Assembly: GCA_014534235.1 (NCBI GenBank)
Contig: JACVRW010000015.1
Span: 1 to 41,641, forward strand
DNA: 41,641 bases
Reading direction: 5' to 3'
From: Thermoleophilaceae bacterium
GTDB lineage: Bacteria > Actinomycetota > Thermoleophilia > Solirubrobacterales > Thermoleophilaceae
Both the position numbers and the translations under genes were made by a program. Shown here one piece after another: positions 31,136-39,688 of this stretch (position 1 is the first letter of the stretch; every line of letters starts with the position of its first letter). Under the pieces are notes generated by a model, which searched no databases, was not told where the DNA came from, and saw nothing but the letters and a program-made list of their open reading frames with translations.

Positions 31136-32013
31136 TCCGGCTCGGCACGCGCCGCAGCGCGCTCGCCATGGCCCAGGCCCGCCTGGTGGCGACGGCGCTC
31201 GGCGGTGAGGTGGAGCTCGCGCCGATCGAGACGTCAGGGGATCGGCCGCGCGGCGAGCGATCCGACAAGTCGCGCTTCGTCAAGGAGATCGAGGAGGCGC
31301 TGCTAGCCGGTGAGGTGGACCTGGCGGTTCATTCGGCCAAGGACGTGCCGTCCACGCTGCCCCCCGGACTGGCGATCGTGGGGGTGCCGCGGCGTGCGAA
31401 CCCGCGCGACGCGCTCTGCGGGGCGGGCTCGTTGGCGGAGCTCGACGAGGGCGCCGCGGTGGGGACGAGCAGCCTGCGACGCCGAGCGCAGCTCCTCGCG
31501 CTGCGGCCGGATCTGGACGTGCGGGAGCTGCGAGGCAACGTCGATACGCGCCTGCGCCGCCTCGCCGACGGGGACTTCGCGGCGGTGGTGCTCGCGCAGG
31601 CGGGGCTCGACCGACTAGGGCGCAGCGGCGAGGGCGCGCTGCTCGGCGAGCTCGTCCCCGCGCCGGGTCAGGGCTGCCTGGCGCTCGAGGCGCGCTCTGA
31701 CGACGAGCGGACGGCGGCCGCAGCGGCGAAGGTGACCGACCGGGCCGCGCTCACCGCGCTTGCGGCTGAGCGGGCGCTCGTACAGGCGCTCGAAGCCACG
31801 TGTCGCACGCCGATCGGCGCCCACGCCGAGCCGAGCGACGGCGCGCTGCGCCTGACCGCGTTCGCCGGCATGCCGGACGGCTCGCGCTGGATCCGGGACG
31901 TGCTCGAGGGCGACCCCGCTGAGCCTGCGGCCCTAGGCCGCACGGTCGCGGAGCGCCTCGCGGCGGCAGGCGCTCGGGAGCTGCTCGAGGCGGCCGAGCG
32001 GGCCGCCGCGTAG
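31132..32013 (+). CDS. hemC: porphobilinogen deaminase (293 aa)
   Basis: Joins four porphobilinogen molecules into hydroxymethylbilane. Conserved SRFVKEIEEALLAGEVDLAVHSAKDVPSTLP, GTSSLRRRAQLLALRPDLDVRELRGNVDTRLRRL (Arg-rich active site), and the dipyrromethane cofactor Cys at about residue 224 (ALEATCRTPIG). The length is slightly short but complete. GTG at 31132 overlaps the hemA stop. hemB is not adjacent. Confidence 0.95.
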   Translation: MIRLGTRRSALAMAQARLVATALGGEVELAPIETSGDRPRGERSDKSRFVKEIEEALLAGEVDLAVHSAKDVPSTLPPGLAIVGVPRRANPRDALCGAGSLAELDEGAAVGTSSLRRRAQLLALRPDLDVRELRGNVDTRLRRLADGDFAAVVLAQAGLDRLGRSGEGALLGELVPAPGQGCLALEARSDDERTAAAAAKVTDRAALTALAAERALVQALEATCRTPIGAHAEPSDGALRLTAFAGMPDGSRWIRDVLEGDPAEPAALGRTVAERLAAAGARELLEAAERAAA

Positions 32014-32016
32014 CGT
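32011..32016 (+). promoter_or_regulatory. possible internal -10 box using the hemC stop codon
   Basis: TAGCGT, where TAG is the hemC stop, then 8 nt, then GTG at 32025. It could add a leaderless start for cobA-hemD within the operon. Confidence 0.3.
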
Positions 32017-32024
32017 TCGCGCAC

Positions 32025-33512
32025 GTGAGCGGCGGCGTCGTCTACCTCGTCGGGGCGGGCCCCGGCGATCCGGGGCTCATGACCCGTCGATCGCTCGAGC
32101 TGATCGCGTCCGCGGACGCGATCCTCTACGACCGGCTGGTTCCAGCGGGCGCGCTCGAGGGCGCGCGTGCCGACGCCGAACTCCGCTACGTGGGCAAGGA
32201 GCCCGGCGCGCCGGCGGTCGGCCAGCAGGAGATCAACCGGCAGCTGGTGGAGCTGGGGCGGGGCGGCAAGCGCGTGGTGCGGCTGAAGGGTGGGGACCCG
32301 TTCGTCTTTGGCCGGGGCGGCGAGGAGGCGGAGGCGCTGGCCGAGGCCGGCGTGCGCTTCGAAGTCGTGCCCGGGGTGACCGCCGGACTTGCCGCGCCTG
32401 CATACGCCGGCATTCCGGTTACGCACCGGGATGTCGCCTCCGCCGTCGCGTTCGTCACGGGGCATGAGGATCGCGACAAGCCGGAGTCCGCCGTGGATTG
32501 GAACGCACTCGGCCGCTTCCCCGGAACGCTCGTGCTCTACATGGGCGTCCGGAACCTCGGGATGGCGGCGGAGCGCCTGACCGCGGCGGGCCGCGACCCG
32601 GGCGAAGCGACCGCGGTCGTGGAGCGCGGCACCGATCCCGGACAGCGCGTCGTTACCGGCACGCTCTCCGACATCGCGGCGCGTGCGGAGGAGGCCGAGG
32701 TCCGGCCGCCGGCCGTCACGGTGATCGGCCGGGTCGCCGAGCTGCGGGACACCATCGCTTGGCTCAAGCGTCGTCCGCTGCACGGCCAGGTCGTGGCCGT
32801 GACGCGCGCCCGCGCGCAGGCCAGCGGCCTCGCCGCGCGGCTCCGGGACCTGGGCGCGGAGGTGGTCGAGGCGCCGGCGATCCGCATCGAGCGCAGGGCC
32901 GTCGACCTCCCCCGGCCCGAGAGCTACGAGCTGATCTGCTTCACGAGCCCGAACGGCGTGCGTTTGTACTTCGAGGCCCTTGACCGCGACGCCCGGGCGC
33001 TCGCGGGCGTGACCGTGGCCGCCATCGGCCCCGGCACGGCGAGCGAGCTCACGCGGCACGGGATCCGCTCGGACGTCGTGGCGGAGCGCTTCGTCGCCGA
33101 GGGCCTCCTCGACGCACTGGGCGGGCTCAACCTGCGCGGCCGCCGCGCGCTGGTCGCCCGCGCCGCGGAGGCCCGCGACGCGCTGCCGGAAGGGCTGCGT
33201 GAGCGCGGCACCGAGGTCGACGTGGTCGCCCTCTACGACACGGTCGCCGAGCCGCTTGACCACGCGGCCCGCGAGGGCCTCGCACGAGCCACGTACGTGA
33301 CGTTCACCTCGAGCTCCACCGTCCGCTTCCTGCTGGAGTCCGGCGGCCGCGTGCCGGAATCCGCCCGCATTGCCTCGATCGGGCCCGTGACCAGCGCGAC
33401 CGCCCGCGAGCATGGCCTCCCTGTACACGTTGAGGCCGAGCGGCACGACGTGGAGGGGCTGATCCAGGCCTTGACAGACGACGCCGCGGCGCGCAGGGTT
33501 GCGCCGGCGTGA
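32025..33512 (+). CDS. cobA-hemD: fused uroporphyrinogen-III methyltransferase / uroporphyrinogen-III synthase (495 aa)
   Basis: Residues 1-245 are the CobA/SUMT domain: [63 protein letters not shown] and [10 protein letters not shown], using SAM to make precorrin-2. Residues 255-490 are HemD, which cyclises hydroxymethylbilane: [58 protein letters not shown]. The fused order is common in Gram-positive bacteria. One protein thus makes uroporphyrinogen III and diverts some to siroheme/B12. Product goes to the Met8-like enzyme at 23421. Confidence 0.95.
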   Translation: MSGGVVYLVGAGPGDPGLMTRRSLELIASADAILYDRLVPAGALEGARADAELRYVGKEPGAPAVGQQEINRQLVELGRGGKRVVRLKGGDPFVFGRGGEEAEALAEAGVRFEVVPGVTAGLAAPAYAGIPVTHRDVASAVAFVTGHEDRDKPESAVDWNALGRFPGTLVLYMGVRNLGMAAERLTAAGRDPGEATAVVERGTDPGQRVVTGTLSDIAARAEEAEVRPPAVTVIGRVAELRDTIAWLKRRPLHGQVVAVTRARAQASGLAARLRDLGAEVVEAPAIRIERRAVDLPRPESYELICFTSPNGVRLYFEALDRDARALAGVTVAAIGPGTASELTRHGIRSDVVAERFVAEGLLDALGGLNLRGRRALVARAAEARDALPEGLRERGTEVDVVALYDTVAEPLDHAAREGLARATYVTFTSSSTVRFLLESGGRVPESARIASIGPVTSATAREHGLPVHVEAERHDVEGLIQALTDDAAARRVAPA

Positions 33513-34309
33513 TCGTCACCCTGCTCACCGATTACGGTCGCGAGGACGACTTCGTGGGAGTCTGCCATGGCGTCATCCGCTCGATCGACGCCGACGCGCA
33601 GATCGTCGACATCACTCACGGCATCCCCCGGTATGCGGTGCGCCAGGGGGCGATCGTGCTGCGGAACACGCTCCCGTATATGCCCGTGGGGGTGCACATC
33701 GCGGTGGTCGACCCGCAGGTGGGGACCGAGCGCCGAGCCGTTGCCCTCCGCACCGCCGACGGCCGCATGCTGGTGGGGCCGGACAACGGGCTGCTGAGCC
33801 TGGCGTGGCAGCGCTGCGGCGGGGTGGAGATCGCGGTCGACGTCACCCGCTCACAGCACAGGCTTGAGCCGGTGTCGGCCACCTTCCACGGCCGCGACAT
33901 CTTCGCCCCCGTCGCGGCGCACCTCGCCGCCGGCGCGGAGCTGGCGGACGCCGGCGACCCGCTCGAGCCGGACAAGCTCGTCACCGTCGACCTCCCGGAG
34001 CCGCGGCGCCGCGACGGCGCGATCGTGGCGCACGCGCTGGTCGTGGATCGCTTCGGCAACGCCGGCCTGAACGTCCACCACGACGATCTCGCCGGAAGCG
34101 GCATCACGCTCGGCGGGACGGTCGAGCTGGAGGTGGGCGGCGAGCGCTACCTCGCCACATACGCCCAGACGTTCGCCGACGTGAGACCCGGCGAGCTGCT
34201 CGTGTACGAGGACGCGTACCGCACGCTTGCTGTGGCCATCAACCGCGGCGACGCCGCGTCCACGCTCGGGCTGCGACCCGACGCCGAGGTGCGGCTGCGG
34301 CCGCAATGA
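33509..34309 (+). CDS. SAM hydroxide adenosyltransferase / DUF62 family (266 aa)
   Basis: Family that hydrolyses S-adenosylmethionine to adenosine and methionine, related to chlorinase and fluorinase. N-terminal TLLTDYGREDDFVGVCHGVI, VDITHGIPRYAVRQGA, VVDPQVGTERRAVAL, the GPDNGLLS core, TFHGRDIFAPVAAHLA, and the C-terminal DRFGNAGLNV. GTG at 33509 overlaps the cobA-hemD stop. Its place next to a SAM-using methyltransferase is notable, but a functional link is inference. Confidence 0.9.
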   Translation: MIVTLLTDYGREDDFVGVCHGVIRSIDADAQIVDITHGIPRYAVRQGAIVLRNTLPYMPVGVHIAVVDPQVGTERRAVALRTADGRMLVGPDNGLLSLAWQRCGGVEIAVDVTRSQHRLEPVSATFHGRDIFAPVAAHLAAGAELADAGDPLEPDKLVTVDLPEPRRRDGAIVAHALVVDRFGNAGLNVHHDDLAGSGITLGGTVELEVGGERYLATYAQTFADVRPGELLVYEDAYRTLAVAINRGDAASTLGLRPDAEVRLRPQ

Positions 34310-34977
34310 TCGGCACGCCGCGATCGCACTTCCAACTGACGGACTCCACCAATGAACGAGCGCGGGAGCTGGCCCTGGCCGGAGCGCCGCACGGCACGCT
34401 CGTGACCGCGGACGAGCAGAGCGCCGGCCGCGGCCGCCAGGGTCGCCGCTGGACGGCGCCACCGCGCTGCGCGCTGCTGATGTCGCTCGTTCTGCGCGAC
34501 TTTCAGGAGACCCTGCCGATGGCCGCGGCGGTGGCGGTCTGCGAGGCGCTGCCCCTGGCGGCCGCGATCAAGTGGCCGAACGACATCCTGGTCGGGCGCC
34601 GCAAGCTCGCCGGCATCCTCGTCGAGGGCCGGCCCCAGGAGAGCTGGGCGGTGCTCGGCATCGGGCTCAACGTGCGAACCACAGAGTTCCCCGCGGAGCT
34701 GCGGGAGACCGCTACGTCGCTCCAGTTGGAGGGCATCGAGACGGCGACGGAGGATGTCCTGGAGCTCCTGCTCCCCCCGCTGGCGGGATGGTTCCGCCGG
34801 CCGCCTGCTGCGGTGCTGGACGCCTGGCGCAGGCGCGATGCCCTCCTGGGCCAAACGGTGCGCTGGGCGACCGGGAGCGGGGTGGGAAGGGGGATCGACG
34901 AGACGGGGGCGCTACTCGTGGACACTCCAGCCGGGCGGCGGGCGCTTCAGGCGGGGGAAGTCCACCTCGAGCGCTGA
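34306..34977 (+). CDS. birA: biotin-[acetyl-CoA carboxylase] ligase, no DNA-binding domain (223 aa)
   Basis: Attaches biotin to carboxyl carrier protein. Motifs: DSTNERARELALAGAPHGTLVTADEQSAGRGRQGRRW (biotinyl-AMP binding), KWPNDILVGRRKLAGILVE (catalytic Lys region), VLGIGLNV. The C-terminal SH3-like domain is present. It lacks the N-terminal winged helix of E. coli BirA, so it cannot be a classical repressor. ATG at 34306 overlaps the preceding stop (ATGA). Confidence 0.93.
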   Translation: MIGTPRSHFQLTDSTNERARELALAGAPHGTLVTADEQSAGRGRQGRRWTAPPRCALLMSLVLRDFQETLPMAAAVAVCEALPLAAAIKWPNDILVGRRKLAGILVEGRPQESWAVLGIGLNVRTTEFPAELRETATSLQLEGIETATEDVLELLLPPLAGWFRRPPAAVLDAWRRRDALLGQTVRWATGSGVGRGIDETGALLVDTPAGRRALQAGEVHLER

Positions 34978-34989
34978 CCGCATGACACC

Positions 34990-35709
34990 ATGCGGGAGAT
35001 GGACCACGCGACCCGCCGCACGCGCGCCCCGCGGGATGAGATCAGCCCGGACGGCCGGTCGCGCTTCGACCTCAGCCACGAGGTCGAGGACGGCATGATC
35101 ACCTACAGGGGGCTTCCCGCTCCCGTGATCTGCGACTTCCTTAGCCGGGAGCAGAGCCGCGAGCACTACGCGCCCGGAACGGAGTTCCATATCGGCCAGA
35201 TCACCATGTGCGCGAATACCGGCACGTATGTGGACAGCCCGTTCCACCGGTTTCCCGACGGCGCGGACCTCGCCGCGCTGCCGCTGGAACGGCTCGCCGA
35301 TCTCGACGGGATGGTCGTCGACGCCACGAGCGCCCAGGGCCCCGCCATCTCGCGGGCGCAGCTCCTGCCGCACGACGTGGGGGGCAAGGCTGTCCTGATC
35401 CACACCGGTTGGGACCGGCACTGGCGCACCGACGCCTACTTCGAGGGACACCCGTTCCTCACGGAGGACGCCGCCCGGCACCTGGCCGACGAAGGAGCGC
35501 TGCTGGTCGGCATCGACTCGCTGAACATCGACGACACGGGCTACGGCAACCGGCCGGTGCACACGATCCTGCTCGACGCGGAGATCCCGATCTGCGAGCA
35601 CCTGACGGGTCTCGCCGCTCTGCCGTCCGATGGCTTTCGGTTCAGTGCGGTGCCCGTCAAGGTGAGGAGCATGGGCACGTTCCCGGTCCGCGCTTACGCG
35701 ACCGTGTAG
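34990..35709 (+). CDS. cyclase-family (kynurenine formamidase-like) protein with altered metal motif (239 aa)
   Basis: The fold of cyclase/kynurenine formamidase metal hydrolases. The signature HxGTHxDxPxH is present as NTGTYVDSPFH: two of the usual His ligands are Asn and Tyr, while Asp and the last His remain. VLIHTGWDRHW, YFEGHPFLTEDAARHLADEG and LVGIDSLNIDD fit the family. It may use a different metal set or a different reaction. It lies 12 bp after birA in the same direction, so co-transcription is likely. Substrate unknown. Confidence 0.8.
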   Translation: MREMDHATRRTRAPRDEISPDGRSRFDLSHEVEDGMITYRGLPAPVICDFLSREQSREHYAPGTEFHIGQITMCANTGTYVDSPFHRFPDGADLAALPLERLADLDGMVVDATSAQGPAISRAQLLPHDVGGKAVLIHTGWDRHWRTDAYFEGHPFLTEDAARHLADEGALLVGIDSLNIDDTGYGNRPVHTILLDAEIPICEHLTGLAALPSDGFRFSAVPVKVRSMGTFPVRAYATV

Positions 35710-35780
35710 GGGCGCCGCGGGCCGAGCCTGGGCGCCAGACGACCAACGCGGCGCCGCGCCAGACGGAGCTCGTTTCGAAA

Positions 35781-35797
35781 CGTCGATATACGCGACG
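35781..35797. terminator. weak hairpin in the convergent gap after the cyclase gene
   Basis: CGTCG (35781-35785), 7-nt AT-rich loop, CGACG (35793-35797). It is preceded by the perfect 12-bp palindrome CGTTTCGAAACG (35771-35782). It lies between convergent genes ending at 35709 and 35828. Confidence 0.35.
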
Positions 35798-35827
35798 GAA
35801 GGTGTCGAACCGCTGGCGATGACGAGG

Positions 35828-38512
35828 TCAGGCCGCGTCGCGCTCCTCGGCCGGCGCATCCTGCGCCGCCGCGGGAGCCTCCTTGGGCGCCGGAGCCTCC
35901 TCCGCGGCCGGAGGCTCCTCGGGCGCTGGAGGCTCGTCCGCCGCCAGAGCTCGATCCTCCTTGCCCAGCCCGTCCTCGGCTTGGTCGTCCCCGCCGACGG
36001 CGCCCTCCGGCACCTCGGCGACTGCGCCCTCCGCCCCCTCGCCCTCTCCGCGCTCTGCGACAGCGCGCTCGGGGCCCTCGGCGCCCTCGCCGGCCTCCTC
36101 GACAGCGCCCTCCGCGCCCTGCGCCTCGGCGACCCCCTCGGCCTCGCCCGCGCCCCGGCGCTTGCGCCGCCGCCCGCCGCGGCGGCGCTTGCCCTTCGGG
36201 AAGTTGCGTAGGAGCTCCCGCGCGAGCGCGCTCGGCTTGCGCGCCATCCGCATCCGCGCGCCGTCCAGCACCTGCTGAGCCTCGGGCGTATGCGCGAGCG
36301 CCGCGGCGAGCAGCGCCGCCGACAGCCGGCGGTCCTGCTTACGCGCCGCCTGGACCAGCCGCCGCGCGTTGCGCGCGTGGGCCCCGCCCGCGGAGTTCAC
36401 GAGCAGCCCGAGCAGCCGCTTGGTCTCCGGCCAGCGCTGCACCGCGTACTCCTCGTGGACCTCGCGGCTGTACTCGGCGAGGTGCCAGAGCCAGCGCGCG
36501 GCCTGGTCGCGGCGGCCGATCTGCTTCTCGGTCAGCGCCTGGAGCAGTACCTTCACGCCCTCGCGCCGCTCGTCGCGCGACCAGCCGCCGACGATCTCGA
36601 CGGCGTCGTCGAAGGCCTCCGGATCGCGGAGGTTGCCGACCTCGGACAGCGCCCGCAGCCGCAGCTGGGAGTTGCGGTTGCGGCGCAGGCAGGTGAGCAG
36701 GAACAGGCGGCGGAGCTCGCCGGTGGAATCGAAGTGGAGCATCGCCTTCGCGCGGCGCCAGTTGCCCGACGCCACGCGGGCGCCCGCGAGCATCGCCCAC
36801 GCCTGCTGCTGGCCCCAGGTGAGGTGCTCGACGGCCATCCGCCAGAGCTCGCGCTCGAAGACCTGCGCCCGCCGGTTCTCGTCGGCCGTCACCGGCACGA
36901 CTCGGCGCTCCACTCGCACCCGCCGACCCCGGCCGCGGCGCACCGGGCCGACGACGATCGCGCCACCGCGGTAGACATCGCGGTCGAGCAGCGAGTGCAG
37001 GGTCACCACGGGATCGTCGTTCGGAGTGGCGGGGTGGACGAAGTCGACGACGATCCCCGCCTCCTTGCCGGGAGTGCGTCGGGTGACCCGTCCGACGCGC
37101 TGCTGGTACACGCGCTTCGAGGCGGTCGGGGCGAGATGCATGCACACCGTCGCCCGCGGGGAGTTCCAGCCCTCGGCGAGGAGCTGCGCGTTGATGAGCA
37201 CGTCGATCTCGCCGCGCTCGTACGCGGCCAGGGTGCGGGTCAGCTCGCGCTTGGGCGTCTCCCCGGAGACGGCCTTCGCCTTGATGCCCACGTCGCGGAA
37301 GGCCTTCGCGACGTTGTGGGCGTGCTTGACCCCGGCCGAGTAGACGACGCCGGGAAGGTCCTTGAAGCGGGTCTTGTAGAGGTCCGCCACCGCGACGTTG
37401 AACGGGGTCTGGTCGAGCAACGCGGCCAGCTCTTCCTGGTCGAAGTCCTGATCGACCTCTCCGCGGCGAAGCGGCACCTTCGCGATCGAGCGCACGCCCA
37501 CACCGGGCGGGATCCGAACGCAACGGAGCGGTGCGATTACCCCGCGCCGCGCGGCCTGAGCGAGGTCGAACCGAGACGTCTGCGTGGGGAACAGGTCCGT
37601 CACATGCCGCGCGATCAGCGCCCCCGTGGCGGTCATGCCGATGAACACGGGGCCAAACCACTGACGAATGGCGGCGCTTGTCTTCTCGCCGAGCGCGGTG
37701 TGCGCCTCGTCGCAGATGACGATCGTGTAGGCGTCCGACACGTCGCCGGCGTTGCGTACGAACCACTGGTATGTCTCGACCGTGACGGGGCCGCCGGCCG
37801 GAGGCTCGCTCCCGTCCTTGAGCACCGGCCCCGAGATGCGCTTGCGATAGCCCCGGCCGCGGAGCTCGCCGAGAAACTGGTCCACCAGGTTGCGCCGGTG
37901 GGTGAGAATCAGGACGCCCCCCGTACGGGAGGCCTCGACGAACCCGAGCGCCGCGACCGTCTTGCCGGCGCCCGTGGCGTGCTCGAACCAGAAGCGCCGG
38001 TGCGCGCCCGGGTCGTCCACGTGAGCGTCGGAGGCGGCCTCCTCCTCCGCCTCCTCGGCGGGATCCCAGTCGAGCGGCTCATCGTCGACCAGCTCGTCTC
38101 CCTCTATCGCGACCTCGCCGGACGCGAGCTCCTCTACGGGAGCCCGCCCATTGCTGCGTCCCGCCACCTGGACCTCCGAGGTAAGCGCGATCAAGGTGCC
38201 GGACAGAGCATCCACCTGGTGCGCGGAGAGCACGGTTCCGTCCGCAAGGTGGGGCTCCTCCTCCGACAGCAGCCGCTCGAGCCCGAGCATCAGCGAGTAC
38301 TTGCGCCGCCACTCGATCGAGGGCTCTCTGCGGCCGGCGGCGATCTCGGCCAGGGCGTCGTCGAGCGCCGCGCGCCGCGCCGTGCCCGGCGCGAGCGCCT
38401 GATCGGACACCTCGCCGTTCAGCATGAACGATTCGCGCGCGAACTTCTCGGCGCGCTTCAGGTCCTCGCCGGACACCGGCGAGGCATCAACCACGGAGCT
38501 TGTCTCAGCCAC
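35828..38512 (-). CDS. SF2 DEAH-box helicase with acidic insert and charged tail (894 aa)
   Basis: Superfamily 2 ATPase. A Q-motif-like LSAHQVDAL (95-103), then an unusual 65-residue acidic stretch, then motif I HATGAGKT (178-185), motif II DEAH (268-271), motif III TATG (near 295) and motif VI QQRVGRVTR (near 465). Residues about 520-770 have helical repeat-like segments of unknown kind. Near residue 795 a basic patch (KRRRGGRRRKRRG) is followed by about 90 acidic/Pro/Ala residues. No nuclease domain is visible. It probably acts on RNA or DNA; the exact role is unknown. GTG start at 38512. Confidence 0.88.
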   Translation of the reverse strand: MAETSSVVDASPVSGEDLKRAEKFARESFMLNGEVSDQALAPGTARRAALDDALAEIAAGRREPSIEWRRKYSLMLGLERLLSEEEPHLADGTVLSAHQVDALSGTLIALTSEVQVAGRSNGRAPVEELASGEVAIEGDELVDDEPLDWDPAEEAEEEAASDAHVDDPGAHRRFWFEHATGAGKTVAALGFVEASRTGGVLILTHRRNLVDQFLGELRGRGYRKRISGPVLKDGSEPPAGGPVTVETYQWFVRNAGDVSDAYTIVICDEAHTALGEKTSAAIRQWFGPVFIGMTATGALIARHVTDLFPTQTSRFDLAQAARRGVIAPLRCVRIPPGVGVRSIAKVPLRRGEVDQDFDQEELAALLDQTPFNVAVADLYKTRFKDLPGVVYSAGVKHAHNVAKAFRDVGIKAKAVSGETPKRELTRTLAAYERGEIDVLINAQLLAEGWNSPRATVCMHLAPTASKRVYQQRVGRVTRRTPGKEAGIVVDFVHPATPNDDPVVTLHSLLDRDVYRGGAIVVGPVRRGRGRRVRVERRVVPVTADENRRAQVFERELWRMAVEHLTWGQQQAWAMLAGARVASGNWRRAKAMLHFDSTGELRRLFLLTCLRRNRNSQLRLRALSEVGNLRDPEAFDDAVEIVGGWSRDERREGVKVLLQALTEKQIGRRDQAARWLWHLAEYSREVHEEYAVQRWPETKRLLGLLVNSAGGAHARNARRLVQAARKQDRRLSAALLAAALAHTPEAQQVLDGARMRMARKPSALARELLRNFPKGKRRRGGRRRKRRGAGEAEGVAEAQGAEGAVEEAGEGAEGPERAVAERGEGEGAEGAVAEVPEGAVGGDDQAEDGLGKEDRALAADEPPAPEEPPAAEEAPAPKEAPAAAQDAPAEERDAA

Positions 38513-38698
38513 GGTAAAGGGCGGTTCTCGATAGGGAGGGGCGGGCCGGGCTTCAGCCGACGGCCATTCGCGGCCTCAGCAGGGTCCGCCCGTCGGTGCT
38601 CGCCGCTCTTCCGGTCCCGCGAGCGACGAGCGCGCCAGTCCTTGGGGACGGTCGGCGTTGCACCTATTACAGCACACCGAGCCCCGAATTGGGTCTGC

Positions 38699-38704
38699 CA
38701 TTCT
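38699..38704 (+). promoter_or_regulatory. -10 box of the TlpA-like gene
   Basis: CATTCT, then 7 nt, then GTG at 38712. Confidence 0.35.
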
Positions 38705-38711
38705 TGGCCGC

Positions 38712-39257
38712 GTGCGACGCCTCGTCGTCATAGCCGCGTGCGCGTGCGTCGCGCTCGTGGCGTGCGGCTCCGAGGAACAGCCGGAGAGCGTCGAGATCGA
38801 CTCCGCCCGGCTCGCCGGCGCCCCGGCACCGCTTGCGAAGGTCCACTCCCAGGCGGGCCGGCTGCTCGACGGCGGAGCCGGGGCGTTCAAGCGGCGCCTG
38901 AAGGAGCTTCGCGGCTATCCGGTGGTCGTGAACAAGTGGGCGTCCTGGTGCGGCCCCTGCCGCTACGAGCTGCCGTTCTTCCGCAGACAAGCGGTGAAGC
39001 GCGCGAAGCGGGTCGCCTTCCTAGGCGTCGACTCGAACGACAGCGACCGTGACGCCAGGGAGTTCCTTCGGGACTACCCCGTGCCGTTCCCCTCTTACAA
39101 GGACCCGAAGCTCGAGATCGCGGCGGAGTTCGGCGCGGTGCAGGCGTTTCCGAGCACCGCGTATTACGACTCGAAGGGGGAGCTGGCCTATGTCCACCAA
39201 GGCGGCTACGCGAGCGAGGCGAAGCTCGCGGCGGACATTGAGCGGTACGCTCGCTGA
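38712..39257 (+). CDS. TlpA/ResA-like thioredoxin-fold lipoprotein (181 aa)
   Basis: Signal peptide with lipobox LVAC (Cys18), so it is probably anchored outside the membrane. A thioredoxin fold follows with VVVNKWASWCGPCRYELP (CGPC at about 80-83), GVDSNDSDRDAREFLRDYPVPFPSYKD and the cis-Pro segment AFPSTAYYD. It resembles TlpA/ResA proteins that reduce disulfides in exported proteins, such as apocytochrome c, which would fit the ccm genes some 10 kb away; that link is inference. GTG start is set by the signal peptide and a CATTCT box. Confidence 0.88.
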   Translation: MRRLVVIAACACVALVACGSEEQPESVEIDSARLAGAPAPLAKVHSQAGRLLDGGAGAFKRRLKELRGYPVVVNKWASWCGPCRYELPFFRRQAVKRAKRVAFLGVDSNDSDRDAREFLRDYPVPFPSYKDPKLEIAAEFGAVQAFPSTAYYDSKGELAYVHQGGYASEAKLAADIERYAR

Positions 39258-39688
39258 TCCTGGAGATCAGGACCGTACGCACCCCGAACGAGCTCGAAGC
39301 CGCACTCGACCTGCGCGAGAAGGTGTTCTGTGACGAGCAGGGAGTCTCCGCGGACGCCGACCGCGACGGCCGCGATCACGAGGCCACGCACCTCGTGGCA
39401 ATCGAGAACGGCCGCGTGATTGGAACCTGCCGGCTGCTCTTCCGGGGTGGGGTGGCCCGCCTCGGGCGGCTGGCCGTGACTCCGAAGGAGCGGGGCCGCG
39501 GCGTGGCAGCCGCGATCCTGCGCGAGGCGGACCGCGTATCGCGCTCGCGCGGCGCCGACCGGATCGCCCTGCACGCCCAGACCTACGCCCTGGCGCTGTA
39601 CGAGCGGGAGGGCTACGTGGAGCGCGGCAAGCGCTTCATGGAGGAGGGCATCGAGCACGTGGCGATGGAGAAGGTCCTCGCTCCGTGA
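39254..39688 (+). CDS. GNAT-family N-acetyltransferase, probable CTG start (144 aa)
   Basis: Acetyl-CoA-dependent transferase of the ElaA/YjcF-like type. An N-terminal strand-helix unit (LEIRTVRTPNELEAALDLREKVFCDEQGVS) precedes ARLGRLAVTPKERGRGVAAAILREADRVS, the acetyl-CoA loop with R-x-x-G-x-G/A. The C-terminus is typical (YALALYEREGYVERGKRFMEEGIEHVAM). No ATG or GTG precedes the first GTG at 39323, which would remove a needed strand and helix. A CTG at 39254 overlaps the upstream stop as CTGA, mirroring the GTGA overlaps elsewhere here. Confidence 0.82.
   Translation: MILEIRTVRTPNELEAALDLREKVFCDEQGVSADADRDGRDHEATHLVAIENGRVIGTCRLLFRGGVARLGRLAVTPKERGRGVAAAILREADRVSRSRGADRIALHAQTYALALYEREGYVERGKRFMEEGIEHVAMEKVLAP

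Noticed and set aside
36290-39052. 920-codon plus-strand open frame opposite the helicase gene
   Set aside because: It is antisense to a gene with complete helicase motifs. Long antisense frames arise from third-position GC bias, and the product shows no domain.
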